Shown piece by piece: positions 22,021-35,800 of a DNA stretch of 64,000 bases (position 1 is the first letter of the stretch; every line of letters starts with the position of its first letter). The notes under the pieces were generated by a model, which made no database searches, was not told the origin of the DNA, and was given only the letters and a program-made list of their open reading frames with translations. The stretch comes from Tetracladium setigerum (lineage: Eukaryota > Ascomycota > Leotiomycetes > Helotiales). The stretch is taken from contig PZJY01000003.1 of assembly GCA_031472005.1 (NCBI GenBank), forward strand, positions 3,364,975 to 3,428,974, read 5' to 3'. Made by a program: the position numbers and the translations under genes.

Positions 22021-22717
22021 GCGAATCCTACTGATTCTAACGGCCAGCGAGCTCGACACTTTAGTCAAGTATCTCTTTGGTTGGATAGTACCTAGTGGCC
22101 ACGATACTTTAATAGACATGATACCATTCAAGCCTCGGTCTTAATCCAGCTCCCATTATCTGAATATTTAATTCAGATGGTTTGCGCTGATAATCAATAT
22201 ACCCCGGAATATTCGCTTCAATTGCTTCTAGAGTCTTTTGACCGGGCTATTGAGTCGGCGCGTGATTCCTTGCTCAAGGACAAGGTTAATGTATTCGACC
22301 AGCATCGCGTCAATAGCTTCATTCCACGACGCACTTCTGGACGTCCCATTTGGCATAAATTGCAAGGACCAACTTATCGCAAGTACAAGAAGGCCTGGAA
22401 GCAGCTGCTCTGCTTCTTGTGTCGGATGGTTTAGCAGAGACAGTCTCCGGCCCTACAATTTTGCATGACAGCCTCCCAAACAGCCGCACTAGATGCTATC
22501 ATTCAGTCAACTATTCGCCTGGCGGAGCAGCAGCGCTCGACTGGTTCAGCAGAGCTCGATCCAGAGCAATATTACGAACTTGACCGTGCTTGTCTCCTAT
22601 TGTGCATTGCTCTTTTTATCACAAGCTTCAGGGAATATCTACGATAGCATCATTGTCGGATTTCTCGCCGTACATGGGATCAATGCACAGGGCGCTTATC
22701 ACGAGGCAACGAGGTGA
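22021..22717 (+). pseudogene. Relic of a large fungal gene (C2H2 / telomere-linked helicase companion type)
   Basis: One plus-strand frame contains WPRYFNRHD, DRAIESARDSLLKDKVNVFD, YRKYKKAWKQLLCFLCRM and DRACLLLCIALF. It is interrupted by TAG at 22093-22095 and 22432-22434. Near 22615 a one-base loss shifts the frame into HKLQGNIYDSIIVGFLAVHG. From memory these pieces match the middle of a long fungal protein with N-terminal C2H2 fingers, often found beside RecQ-type helicase genes in subtelomeres; this assignment is by recall only. Both ends have decayed beyond recognition. The two stops lie where Arg/Trp/Gln codons could become stops by transitions. Confidence 0.55.
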
Positions 22718-24216
22718 CCAAAAGTAAATCCAATATCTATCAACAAGAAATGTAAAACCGAGTGTCTTTATGCCGACAAGCTCGGAAACCAGCAAGCTCC
22801 CAAGACGAATCAAACGAGATATCAAATCTTTTACCAGCAGCGCGTACTATTTGCAAGCAGCAATGGCTCATCGCGACTTTGCGGCGAGACTTGTGAGGAA
22901 AGAGGCTGCATTATGAATTGAAGCAAATATACAAGAAGTGTTTGCCAAGTCGACTCATATGGTTGTCGACTTGTTGGGTGCGGCTGACACTAGGTCTGTT
23001 CATTGGAGCCCCCTTCTCACCTGGCCTAATCTAGAATGGTTTCACTTATCGCGTGGTATTAGTAGTATTACCGCATAGTGCTGGCCTTCTCTAAGGATGG
23101 GGCCACCGAGAAAACTTCTAGGTGCGTGAATTATACATGAGGACTGCAAATAATATCTTTCTATCCTTTTTGCACCAAGATTAGGGACTCGAAGTGGTGA
23201 AATTTACGGTATTTATAATTATGCTGCAGGAAAAAGGAAAGCAGAGGAGAGGAGCTTTATCTTAATTCTTATTGATACTATCACTTTAGTGCTTTAACTT
23301 TTCCTACCCCAGCTTTGACTCTCCTAATCATTTCAGAACTCCTGGTTTTGTAGTCAAGGCTACTTTGAGCTGATCAGCTCTTTGGCGTAGAGCAACACTT
23401 TCGACATTGTATCCAGTTCGATCGACACTTCAATCGACACTAATACAAGCATGGGCAAGATCTTCCATACTTTGAACACTGTCCTTATGGTTGTCGGACA
23501 GTATGCTGACCATTTATTTCATGATGTCGCGGGAGAACCCAGCAGCCGTGGTCTTACATTCGACCTTCTGTTTCAGATCGAGTTCGAGACGAGGAGCGAG
23601 CAATTCGATCATAGCATCTGAATCAACGTTACCTGTACTAATTAGCGACCTCTAAAAATGACTCCGCTAAAAGCTCTCCTCTTGATCCTCACACCAAGCT
23701 TGCTCGCATTGCAAGTAAACGCGTTGCATCAACACTAGCATCAATATAGTAGTGAATAGCATCACGAGGAACGAAGTGAGGAAAACAACTTGACTCTTGA
23801 GTCTCCTTATTTTCTGTCATACCCTAACAACCTACTAAGCATGCTGAAGCGAGGCGTGCCATTTAAAAACCCTTCAAAATAAATTCCGGTTTTCAAAGGA
23901 GAAGGCAGTAAGATATCGTGGGCCTAGGACTGGGTCTCCTATATGGACCTAGGACTTTCAAAGAACGTCGATTGTGTTCCGATGCGCTAGGGAGATGGAG
24001 CCGATCATATTGCGAACGCAAAAGGAACCAACTTTCAATAATACTATAATTTTGGCTAACTATTTCAGAGGGTCAAGGACGTTAATAAAGCTATCAATTG
24101 AGGCTGTGGACACGAACACGAGTTTATATTGCAGTCAGGGACATCATGTGTTGATTACCTCAATTACAAGAATCCGTCTATAGCTTAAATTTTTCTCCAA
24201 GTCTTACCCTGACCTC
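22718..24216. other. Intergenic, no gene seen
   Basis: About 1.5 kb with no supported frame. The first few hundred bases probably continue the decayed gene upstream. Confidence 0.45.
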
Positions 24217-24825
24217 TCATATGAAATTATCGAAAGGACCTCTCTTCAACCTCACAGTCCTCGCTCCCTTTGTTGCCACCGCACTCGCCTTCGGCGTTCC
24301 ACTCGGCCCCGCGGCCTTCGTCTTTGTCGCAATCGCCGTCCCACCACTTGCACCCCCAACTCCCGCCTTCGCACCACAAAGCGGGATATTAATTACATCT
24401 CCCACATTAATTGCATCCGGGTTCTTAATTTGAGGGTTGGCAGCTAGCAAAGCCGGCAACGTAATTCCCAACTTCTCCTTTGCGATAATGTTTAATGTGT
24501 CTCCAGACGCCACGGTCGTCGTTTTTGCTGTCCCATTCGAGCATGTGGCTATGGGATCTGCAAGAGGTCTGGCGGCTGGAGCGACGCATTTCGAGTTTGG
24601 GATCTTAATGATGTCGCCTATGTTGATGGATCGTGGGTTTTTAATTTGTGTGTTGACGAATTGGATCTGGTCCAGTGTGACGTTTGCTGATGCTGCGATG
24701 TTTGCGAGAGAATCGCCGGCTTTGACTGTGCGGTTTGCGACGATGCCGCAGTTTGTTCCGATCTGGCCAAGGACTGGGAGGATGTATAAGGCTAGCGCTG
24801 TCATGAAGAACAGTGATGATCGCAT
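24217..24825 (-). CDS. Secreted protein with two LysM domains
   Basis: A single exon of 202 residues. A signal peptide (about 1-20) is followed by two LysM modules at about residues 30-76 and 100-148, marked by TVKAGDSLANIAA..QIKNPRSINIGDIIKIP and TVASGDTLNIIAKEK..NPDAINVGDVINIPLC. LysM binds N-acetylglucosamine polymers such as chitin. Secreted fungal LysM-only proteins commonly hide chitin fragments from plant immunity or shield hyphae from chitinases. The paired cysteines fit disulfides. The last 50 residues are an Ala/Gly/Thr-rich basic tail without a GPI signal. There is no catalytic domain. An effector-like role is inferred from family and size, not shown by sequence. Confidence 0.9.
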   Translation of the reverse strand: MRSSLFFMTALALYILPVLGQIGTNCGIVANRTVKAGDSLANIAASANVTLDQIQFVNTQIKNPRSINIGDIIKIPNSKCVAPAARPLADPIATCSNGTAKTTTVASGDTLNIIAKEKLGITLPALLAANPQIKNPDAINVGDVINIPLCGAKAGVGGASGGTAIATKTKAAGPSGTPKASAVATKGARTVRLKRGPFDNFI

Positions 24826-26321
24826 TTCGGCTGTATTTGCTGCAAATAAATATTGAAATAAGTGTGATGGCGTTTATTTGTGCTTGTTGAAGTGATGTTC
24901 GAAGTATTCATGAAATCAAAAGCATCGAGTGCGAGGTGCAGTCATTTATCATTGTTGTAATTCCCATTGGAATTCAAATTAGGCTCGCAAACCAAGAAGA
25001 ACCCGAGTCTCATGCAAACCTTCGTTACCACTTAATCATTGTTTTTGACTTCAGGAGCTTTCCTGATCCCGTTTCGCAAGCCCCAAGTCTGCCAAGACTT
25101 ATTTTCAACTGACTCATTCGGACGCTTTTTGATATATATAAGGTGAAGCAAGGGGCTTAAAGTTTAGGTAAAACAGTCTCGGTCTGAACAAACGAGTGCC
25201 AGTTATTCATGGCTTTTTCCCTTCGGATGAATGGGCGGTCCGCAAGAAGTTTGGGTTGGGGGAATTGATTTTAAAATAGTGGTTTCTTGTTGTCTACGGG
25301 TGTTTTGATTGACAATCCTGTACGGCGGAAGTCGAGAGCGCTGGCTGACGGATAATAATTAGTAAGGTAAGCTTGAACTTTTTTGTTGCACGTTGTACTT
25401 TCTTCACTCAATGACCACAGGTGGCACAGCATTTTCACGGCATGCAAGTCGACTCTTGAGCCTCTTTCTGAGTGTCGTGCAGCAGAAGATGCTTGCTTGG
25501 TAAGTTCGAAATATAGTATTTTGTTACACGTCGCAACTTTCTGCAGAAAACGGCCTATGGACGAAGATCAACAGCCTGGGCCAAGGGAGCTTTCTTATGT
25601 AAGCGGGAGCTAATAATCTATTGGTGGATGTGTATGAGTGTATCCTCTGTTCTGATATGGCCACGTCGCCGTCGCACAATAGAGGGGACGAGGCCTCCAC
25701 CGACAACCACGACACCACAACAGCTTCATCGAATGCGCTTGTCTCCCGTTGGCTCTGCGATAATATTGCAATCGTAGGTTCGTAGCCAGCACCACGGACA
25801 GGTGGGAGTTCGACTTTGCTGGCTGACGACTAGATGCAATTATTCGTACGACCAAAGGAATAAGAGCACAGTGGATGGCTTATCAAAATTGAGCCGCTAT
25901 GATACTGCCATCTCAAAGCCAAGACTAGACCTTAATATTAGGTAAGCGAGAGAAGCAAGGCTCTAATTAGTGGGCTTGCGAATTAGCTTACTCCTGGTTT
26001 CCTCCCAGCCTGGTTCAAGCCACTATCCAAGCCTCCAGAAGATTTTCACGATATCTCACACTGCAAAATAATTCCCAACAAAAGATCAAATGCACAAAAT
26101 CGTGCTTTGGGTTTGTTTGTGCGATAAATTGTATTTGTCGTTGATTTTGTGTATAACTGATTTGGCCACCGCGCCACGCAAGCTCTTCATTCATTTTAAC
26201 CAGAAATAAAAGCACAATATACACCGAAGGCTACCCCTGCGCAGAAAACCCGTGAGATTAAAACTGATATGGGAATCCCCGCGCTCAAATATCATCCAAG
26301 TATTCGAAATTCCCAGGCCGC
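24826..26321. other. Intergenic, no gene seen
   Basis: Frames at 25383-25855 and 26015-26224 lack any signature. A TATATATATAAGG run lies near 25132-25144. Confidence 0.5.
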
Positions 26322-29300
26322 TCAATCTCGAAACCAGCCTTTGATCCACCCGTCCAAAGAAGAATTCATCAATGGCCTCAATCCTCGCAGAGACTCGCTC
26401 AGCTTCAAAGTCTCCGTCGTATCCAACTTGATAGCCTTTCCCGCTCCATCATCGCTAAGAAGACTTTCGTAGAAATCTAAAAGCTTGATTCCAGGATTCT
26501 TGGTGAGCGCTTCACCTCCAACTTCCGACACGGAATTATCAGCTACTTGCTCGCTCGATTCTCTCAATAACTTGCACCACTCTCTAAACGAAACCACTTT
26601 CACTTCTCTCCCATTCTCAGCAACGAGTTCGAGGTTCTCCTTGACAGTCGGCAACAGAAGTTTCCAACTCGTCGGCAAAGGATGTGTTGGGTGAAAGATT
26701 TTCATCTGGCTCCCTTCAAGTTCCAGAGCAAGCTCAACCAAAATCTCAACGAGATGATCAATAGGAACCCAATCAATCTCATCGTCACCCAATCCGAGCG
26801 TTTCTGGTAGAGCACCAAGGAATCTCGAACTCAGCACCAAACTTGGGAACCACTCGCTTCGACTCCACCCTCGAGGATTCTCGGCCGTACCCGCAATCTG
26901 GCCAACTCTCGCTGCACCAGTAGGTATGTGGAGTTTCTGGGAGGCGTAGTCGAGAAGCCGTTCGGAGATGTACTTGCTCTCGCCATAACCCATTGGTGCC
27001 GGAGTAGAAAGATCAGTGAGGATGGTTTCAGGGATCGGAGTAGAGTTTCCGCTGAAATTTCCTACGGAGCTAATCGAAGAAATGAAAAATATTGACGGAG
27101 AGAGAGTGGCATTTGAAGCGAAGGATATTAGTGACAGGACACCATCGAGACTTGGTTTGAAAGATTGGAGGGTTTTGTTGAAATTTACTGGCCAGGCGTT
27201 ATGAATTATTCGGGTGACTGTTGAAGCAAGTTTATCGTAGATTTCTTTATCCAATCCAAACTCTGGCTTGGTGAGGTCTGCTGTTAGGAATATAACTCGT
27301 GAAGGCGGGAAGGTGGTTGAGAGACCACGCTCAATGTTTCGTTCTCGTTGAACGGATTCTGAGTTGCTTGATCGGTTCAGGCAGTATATGGTGATAAACT
27401 CTGACTTGAGAAGTGTTTGGAGAATAAATGATCCAACTGCTCCTGTCGAGCCGGTAAGGAGGACAACCTCTGATTTGGATGGCAATTGTGATTTTGGCAA
27501 AACACCATTCGTCTTTAGCACAGCAATGTTATCGATCTCGGTTTCATAACCCTGCAATACTGTCGCAATATTAGAAACTCTTATATCTTTCGAGTCCAGT
27601 GTTGAATCCTGATCTGTTAAATTGGACGTGGTGATTCCACGCGCCAGGAGCTCAACAGAAGGTTTGGCGTAGATGTACGCAGGAGTGATTGACCGAATCC
27701 CGAGCGCAGCGATGATTCCACGCCTCAACTGCAAAACTTGCAACGAGTCCATTCCAAGAGAGAAGAAATCAACATTGTCTTCGAAGTTCTTCCACTCGGT
27801 AACCCGTTCGACGACTTTGCGAATGATCCTTCCCACGGAGCTTTTGTCAGAGATGTCAAAATCTTCAAGTTGGGTCTCGATGGTTTCCAGTTCCGTCTCC
27901 AAATATAACTTGTCTAACTGCTTTTCATACAAATTCAAAGTTGCTTGTCGTTGAACTGTTCCTTTGGGTGCTCGCAAGAACGGTAAAGCGGGGTCTGCTA
28001 GTAAAATCTTTGATTTCGAGACTCGAGCGTGAGCAGGACATTGGGTATTGGCTTCATGAACAACTGGCCAGATTCTCTCAATAAGTTCTAGTTGCTGATT
28101 AGGGGAAAGAACGTCATCTTTAATGAGTTCAACCAAAAGAGATGCTTCGAACCGCTGATGGCCAACGACAAGCGCAGACTTCACCTCGGGATGCTTGGAG
28201 AGTTCATGCTCAAACGTCACAGGGTTCGTCTTTTCTCCGTTGAGAAAAACAATCACATCGTCAATCCGGGCTTTATGCCGCCAGAGTCCAGGTCTCGTCG
28301 GATGTGCGGAGAATAGATCTCGCGTTTCGTACTCTTGGAGCTCTGGAAAATGTGTGAAAATGCTCTGGAACTTTTCTTTCTCTGGTGTGCGGACAATTAC
28401 CAGTTCGTAAAGATCGTTAAGTCTGTGACGGAATTCTCCATTGGCCACATCGTGGATCGAGATGTAACTCCACTCACTGAGACTAAAGTCCCCCTCAGGT
28501 CGAATTAGAGGGAACATGGCGCATTCGCTAGATCCCATAACTTGGTATAGTGGCAATTTCGACGATACAATATCGCCGGTATTTTGTGGAATAGCACCTC
28601 CAGTGAAGTAGAGATACTTGGTTTTCGAGGCCACGAATTCCAGAGCGGTGGGATCCTTCCCCAATTCATCAATCAGCACTGGGGGCAAGAACGCCCAGTC
28701 TACTTTGGTATGACCTAAAGCCTCGAGGAATCCAGCTGTTGTAGGAGGGGCAGATGGGAGAGGATATATTGGAATGCAGTCGTGGAAAGAAGGTATGATC
28801 AGAGAGAATCCGATTCCGACAACCTGACGGAGAATTCGTTAGCTCTGGCGTTTATTTGCACTATCTTGGAATTCTGAAGATGTTGTGAAGAAAGCGATGC
28901 CTGGGGATCACTTACGTGGAAAGAAGGAAAAACTGAAAAGAAACTTCCAGACTGAAAGTTGGCGTTCAAATCGATGAATCCTTTCTGGGCGGGGAGAGAT
29001 GTGATGTTGGCTACACAGGTAGTGAACATGTTTGTGTACACCAAAGGTTTTGGAATTCCTATCATCATTAATTCGAGAACGTAATCAATACGTTTGGAAC
29101 AAACCTGTTGAGCCCGAGGTGTGCAAAACAAAGATTGGGTCGTTCTTTGCATCTTCATACTTGGGGTTGTAGGGATACGCGGGAGTATCACTCCCAACAA
29201 GTAATTCTTCGACACTTGGAATCCAAAGCCTCTTCAATGGCATATCTTCCATTATTATGGAAACACAAGGAAGTTCTGGATCGGTGGTGATCAGAACTTT

Positions 29301-29714
29301 ACAATCAAGGCGATTTAGGAGAGCAACATGCGCTGCTTTGCTGTTTCTTGGAGAAGGCAAAAATGTCTACTGTTGTCAGAAAGTGAACGATTTTTCTAGA
29401 GTAATGATGGAACCTACTTTGTAACCAGCCTTGATACCAGCAAGGACAATAATAGTGCAACGTAGGTCATTAGATCCAAGGTATGCAATAGTTTCGAAAT
29501 TCTGGCTCCTGCCCAAGGATTTTTCCAGAATCCAGGCCACTTTGTCAACGGCTTCTGCAACTTCAAGGTGGGTTGCGGAGCGAAATCCTTGCGCATAGGA
29601 GGTTGGTGAAATGGGAAATTTTGCCCAGACTCCTTTAGGATCTAATTTGGCTCGGTTGTCCAGGATGACTGGAAGGAGTTGCTCATTATCGGTATGACGA
29701 CTGATGGAACCCAT
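26322..29714 (-). CDS. NRPS-like enzyme: adenylation - carrier - thioester reductase
   Basis: Four exons (29418-29714, 29105-29366, 28916-29058, 26322-28823; introns 51, 46 and 92 nt) give 1067 residues, the usual size of stand-alone A-T-R enzymes. Adenylation domain about 20-520: core motif HTSGSTGIPKP near 180, GSSEC near 332 and the C-terminal lysine loop APKGTVQR near 520. Carrier domain: FFSLGMDSLQ with the phosphopantetheine Ser at about 594. Reductase domain about 690-1060: nucleotide motif LTGSTGAVGS (about 691-699) and the SDR Tyr-Lys pair in GYGESKYISE (about 847/851). There is no condensation domain. Such enzymes activate a carboxylic acid and release it as an aldehyde or alcohol using NADPH. 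It neighbours an FSH hydrolase and an HR-PKS, so its acid may be the polyketide product, which is inference. All domains look functional. Confidence 0.93.
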
Positions 29715-30448
29715 GATGTTTGAGGGTATGGATAGCTGGTTCGTTTTCTTGTTGTTGTATTGACTAATACAGGTTTGTATATCGATGAAGATGTGCTTGC
29801 TTTTGGGTTTTTGGGGGGACTTTATGGTGTTATATTCCAACGGGTAACATGCAGGAATTGTAAAATGGTACTTCCACCACACCTTCTATGTTCCATCGCC
29901 ATTGGCGGCTTTCTGTACCCACTTACTTCTGCGACACCAATTTTGTTCCCTGTTAAAAATATCCAAAGGCTACCGGACGTCGCGGCGTTGATATATTCAG
30001 CCAGCCGCCAAAATTCAGCTTTCCCCTTTGGTGTGCATGCCAAGTTCGGATACTCCTCTAGGCAAGATCATTTGTAGTTCTTTATCCGGTAACTTTTAAC
30101 ACCATCCAATTGTTTAGACATCCTCTGTTGCCCGAGGGGCGCGCGGCGGTGCGGGTGATCTTCGGCCAGCTCTCTTGCAAGGAGAAGTTGTTTAGACATC
30201 CAAATATTATGATGAAGTCTCAAAAATGCACACAGTCATATTGTTCCTTTCCGTCTTCTTATTGTCCTTAAAAATGATACTTTTGCTCTGTTGAACTGAT
30301 CGACAAACTTATTTAGGGCCGTTTGATTCTAAGAATTAAATCTGGTGATATGCTTCAAACTTGTCAGGAATGGTTGGTGCTCATTTATTTAATGAGGATA
30401 CAAGAATCTAAAGTTGCAAAAGTTCAAGGAACGGGAATATTATAAAGT
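29715..30448. other. Intergenic between NRPS-like and hydrolase genes
   Basis: No gene. It is the promoter side of the NRPS-like gene and the 3' side of the hydrolase gene; both are on the minus strand. Confidence 0.5.
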
Positions 30449-31309
30449 CTAATTTACGCCAACTGATGCCAAAGTAACCACAAACTCGAAGAGGTTAGCA
30501 CTTTTATCGAGATCCTCCTGCTTGCGTGGTAATTCATGCCCTCCTTCAAACACCATGACTTCCGCCATTTCTGATCCACAAAGCTTGACCAAGTTGCGTC
30601 CATGCCCAGCAAATTGATCATTTTCCCCAATAAAATGGAGAGTTGGTATGGAGATACGTGAAGAACAAAACTCTGCCTGAAACCCAAATATTCTGGCAGC
30701 ACCATCTACGATCGGTTTATCAACACCCAGATAATCTTCGGAGGAGCAACCAGAGTCCAAAGCCGAGGAATTGATTCCGTTCAGGAAATATACCAGTTCT
30801 TCTTCCTGCTTCCTGACCTCCATTGTCACATCCTTTCCAATATCTTCAGATGGCGAGAAAACCATGACACCGTTAAAGAATATGGCCACTTTGAAAAGAG
30901 GATTCCTGTCATTCCGTCTCGCATCTTCCTCGTTGGCGAGGAGCAAACTCGCCGCTACGGCAGCACCTTCGGAAAACCCAATGACACCATCGTATGGCCC
31001 ATCTTCTTCGATAACAGACATCAGAAAGTCGTGGACATCTTGAACGTTTTGCGTTTCGTATTGTGAGTACCATGCAAGATATGGTGCCGAGAAAAGGTTT
31101 GAGATGCCAGGCGCAGGAGGACAGTCAAATTGGGCATCGAGGAAGTCGAAAGTATGATGCGATGCCAGTCTTGAAGACAACGAAGCTGAAGAGGATTAGG
31201 TTAACACTCCATCGCGCGATATTTTGTCTAAGGTCCGCCTCGACGTACCTAGTTGACGCTCGAAAATATCTGAATTCGTCCCTCTCCCATGTAAACAGAG
31301 AAAACGCAT
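30449..31309 (-). CDS. FSH1-family serine hydrolase, possible trans-acting thioesterase of the cluster
   Basis: Two exons (31249-31309 and 30449-31185; intron 63 nt) join to 265 residues. The start MRFLCLHGRGTNSDIF is the classic opening of the FSH1 family. I chose the acceptor ending 31186 because it keeps the frame and gives QLASLSSRLASHHTFDF. The catalytic triad is visible: Ser in GFSEGAA (about 92), Asp in GENDQFAG (about 210) and His in EGGHELP (about 237). Secreted-metabolite clusters with highly reducing PKSs, which lack their own thioesterase, often encode such a hydrolase; LovG of the lovastatin pathway is the known case. The neighbouring PKS has no release domain, so a release or editing role is plausible. 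Confidence 0.9.
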
Positions 31310-32815
31310 TTTGGGCCGGATTACAAGAATTTCAGTATCGTCAAGGTACAAAGCGCTGGTGATTTCTTGTGGACAAGTGAAATAGGAGTCGATAGGAGGA
31401 TGGTCTGGGACCACGGAGTATCGAGGGAATCATGAGTACAGTACAACAACAAATCTTCACCCCATTGTGCAATCGCATCATATCCCAAATACCACTCTCC
31501 AGCCTCTCAGCTTTCAAAGCTTATCTTTTCGGACACGCCGCTCAAGAATTGAAACCAGAAATCCGGACAACTTCCACAAATTCCCGACTCATCCGGTGAT
31601 GGAGAATACGAGACCCAATTAACCGTTTGAATGCTGCTTTGTGAGAGTATACCATTGTAGGGTGGGGTAATTGCAAAGTGCTAGAAAAATGTATGGCGGC
31701 GTCCAACAGTCCAAATCTATCCTGCATCACGTCGTTCAAAGGAGGCTGCACTTTCATGTATAAACAGAGTCATCTGAAGTGTGTTTGGTGGGGTATATCG
31801 AGGGACTTCGTAATCCAGCCAACCATTCAGGGGCATACGCATATGCTGGATCCGACTGTGGGGTTTCCAAAATGAGATATGCGAAGAAAATGGAAAAGAT
31901 TAGAACCACTGAGAGTTCGATGTAGTATATTCGATTTATAAGGCTGAATCGGTGTGGGTGTGTTGTCATTCTGGCACTGCCGGCTGGTTAGGCCGTTGTG
32001 GGCGCGGCGCCTGATAAACGATTCGTGAACGGTGATGCCGCGTTAGAGCCAAGCTACTCCAGAGTTACATTGCATCGCTGGACCTTCAGTGGTTCGCAGG
32101 ATTCAAACCACGACTGGCTCAGCATCCTTTAATGACTGGCTTGGCTGGGTCGTCCGCCAGCCACAAACAGAGTTGTTATCTAAATTCAGAAAACTTCTAC
32201 GGATTCTTCTATTTTGATATGTTAGAGTAGGAAACCATTTGCTCCTAAACACTCGCTTATTTCCGGACTCTAGACTTCTTGCAAAGTCCTCAGCTAATAA
32301 GATCGCCCAGGATTCAGGTTTGCGGGTCCACCAAGCAACAGAGAACTTCACAAATGCACGGAGCCCCGTTTGGAGTACCCAATAGCTAATAATTAATGGA
32401 TTATCCAGTCGTTTCATTTTACACGGACCAGCCTTTGGGCTGAGACAAAAGGCTGGCTGGTCTCAACCTTATCTTGACCACTTAAAGTGGATAGTTGACA
32501 TATGCAAAAAGGATGTATGAGCGATGAACACAGTATGTTGCTATCAAATAAGTAGAAATGAGAGAAAACAACGCGTTTTGTGGATATGGAAAAATTTGGA
32601 TATGCCTCAGCAAGCCACAATATCTCAAGAAAAGCAGATAACAAGTTGACGACCTTGTCTTCGATTTTCCCTAAGCAAAATGATTTCATCAATACCTTTA
32701 TCAACAAACGCAACTGCCCATCAACACTCTTTAGTACATCTAACATCAACAGCATCTACTTTTCCAAACTTTACTGCTCCTTTTCTCCTTCGATATCATC
32801 ATACCTCTCGTAAAT
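31310..32815. other. Divergent region between hydrolase and PKS, with possible gene fragments
   Basis: The hydrolase (minus) and PKS (plus) starts face away across 1.5 kb. Within it, minus frames at 31754-31969 (one membrane segment, IELSVVLIFSIFFAYLIL) and 31542-31757 may be pieces of one small membrane-protein gene. I could not find a convincing splice and recognise no family. The remainder holds nothing clear. Confidence 0.4.
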
Positions 32816-35800
32816 ATGGGCTCCATACAGACACCGGAGTCAGAATTGGTTGACATCGCCGTAATTGGTCTTGCCTGTCGTTTCCCTGGCGGTGCATCAA
32901 ATGAATCAAAATTCTGGGAAATGCTAAAAGGAAGAAATTGTATGTACTTGGAAGCTTTCATGTAGATTCCAAAGGCTAATAATTATTTCACTAGCCGCAT
33001 ATTCAGAAGTCCCATCTGATCGTTACAACATCAACGCATTTCACCATATCTCGGCCGATAAACTCAACACTCTTAGGCCTCGAGGAGGACACTTTCTGAA
33101 CGAAGATGTTACAGCTTTCGATGCTCCATTTTTCAATATCACTGCTCAGGAAGCAAAAGCCATGGATCCCACCGCGAGAATGCTCCTCGAAGTGGCGTAT
33201 GAAGCACTTGAAAATGCCGGATTACCTGTCGAAAGTCTTGTAGGGAGTGATACAAGTTGCTATGTTGGTTGTTTCACGAGAGACTTCCATGAAATGTTAA
33301 TGAGAGACGCAGAGACTGCGCCGATGTATGCTGGTACAGGAACTGGATTTTCTCTGTTATCAAATCGCATCTCATGGTTTTACGACTTTCATGGTCCAAG
33401 TCTGACCTTGGATACGGCGTGCTCCTCTAGCCTTGTCGGACTGCATCTTGCATGTCAAGGAATTCGGTCAGGGGAATCGAAGGTTGCTGTTGTTAGTGGT
33501 GCAAACCTGATTCTTGGTCCGGATTTGGCGATGTGGCTTTCTAATTTGCAAATGCTCTCTCCGAGTGGGCTTTCAAAGTCGTTTTCAGAAGGCGCAGATG
33601 GTTATGGAAGAGGAGAGGGAATTGCCACATTGATCTTGAAGTCACTTCCTGATGCTATCCGAGATGGCGATACGATTCGCAGCGTTATCCGTGGGAGCGG
33701 TGTTAACCAAGATGGACACACATCCGGTATCACCCTTCCAAGTAGCGATGCCCAAGCAAATTTGATCAAGTCTACTTATCGATCGGCCGGGTTGGATTAC
33801 TCCGAAACTCCATACTTTGAAGCACATGTAAGTCTTTCTTGCATGAGTTCATAGAAAATAAGTTGACCTGAACCCAAGGGCACCGGAACCGCAGCAGGCG
33901 ATCCTTTAGAACTTGCTGCCGTAGCAAAGACCGTCAGCCAAGGTCGACAAGCTGGAAATGAGTTACTTGTTGGCTCTGTAAAATCAAATGTGAATAAAAC
34001 ACCCAGGACGCTAATTACCTTCATGGCTAATCACTTTTTCACAGATTGGCCACCTGGAAGGAGCTGCTGGACTGGCTGGGGTTATCAAATGCATTTTGAT
34101 GCTGGAAAACGATGCGATACTACCAAACATCCACTTCGACAAGCCAAGTCCCGTATTCCATTCACGAATTGGAAGATTCGTATTCCAACGGAACTATTGC
34201 CATGGCCAACTAATTCCATAAGAAGAGTCAGTGTCAACTCTTTTGGATATGGTGGAACCAACGCACATGTTATTATCGACGGACCCAACAGCCACCGACC
34301 AGAACAAAGAGTACAGCAAAATCTCAGAATCGCTGAAGTTGGACACATAATTTCCAAAAGGCAACGTCTTTTTGTCTTTAGTGCTCATGATGAAGCAGCG
34401 CTGAAGCGCGTGCAAATTCAATACCAAGAGCATCTTTCAACACTCGACCCTGAAATTGAGGAAGATACTTATCTTGACAACTTAGCCTTCACTTTGGCAG
34501 AGAGACGCTCCCACCATAATTGGAAAGTTTGTGTTTTATCATCAACCATCAAAGAACTTCAGGACAACATATCTTCCTCGGCACTCAAACCCATCAGATC
34601 ATCCGACAAGCCTCGTATTGCCTTCGTCTTCACGGGGCAGGGAGCGCAATGGGCAAGAATGGGATTGGAACTCATGGTCTATCCTGTTTTCAAGGAGAGT
34701 TTGTTGGCTGCCGAATCCTACTTAAAAGATCTTGGCAGTGAATGGTCGGTCATGGAAGAATTTGAGCGAGGGAGGATTCTTCAAGGATCCAACTCGCTCA
34801 GTTTAGTCAGCCATTATGCTCTATTCTTCAGGTTGCCATTGTTGACTTACTAAAATCTTGGAACGTCAACGCAACAGGAGTTGTAGGCCACTCAAGTGGT
34901 GAGATTGCTGCTGCATATTGCTACGGCGCTATTTCCAGGGAAGCTGCATGGCAGATCTCATACTGGAGGGGAAAGATCTGCTCGGAACTGAGTGTCGACA
35001 CTCCTGGATTAAAAGGTGCCATGTTTGCAGCTGGACTGTCTAGTATGGCCGCCCAAGAGTACATTGATGGTATAACTCAAGGGAAAATTGTGGTTGCTTG
35101 TGTGAACTCCCCTCCTCAGTTACCATTTCCGGAGACGAAGCTGGAATCGACGAATTACACAAAAAACTCAAGACTGACTCTGTTTTCTGCCGAAAGTTGA
35201 AGGTCCAAAACGCCTACCATTCTCATCACATGGAACTCATTGCAGACAAATATCTGGAAAAGCTCTCCAACATCAAAACTAATGTCTCAAAACCAACCCA
35301 ATCCATCAAAATGGTCTCGAGTGTTACCCAAAAGCCCGTGATCTTCTCTGATCTTGGTGGTGAGTATTGGGTGAAGAACATGGTATCTCCAGTAATGTTT
35401 TCAACTGCTGTCCAGGCTTTACTACAGGACACCACTCAAAGGCGACGTCGCCTCCGAAAAGGAGAAGCTAATTTCGATTTCATCATTGAGATTGGGCCAC
35501 ATGCAGCATTAAAAGGCCCTTTGAGGCAGATTACACAGGAACAAGACATCCAAGGAATCACCTACCACTCCATTCTCATGCGGGGGGCAGATTCCACCAA
35601 AACCGCGATCGAAACTGCAGGAACACTATTCATCCAGGGCGCATCTGTCTCCATTCCCGACGTCAATCTCACACAAACTACCCAGAGAAGTCTCGTAGAT
35701 CTGCCTTCTTATCCATGGAATCACGCTCTGACATACTGGTCCGAGTCGCGCGTCAGTAAAGCATATCGCTTCAGAGAACATGGACGGCATGACCTTCTGG

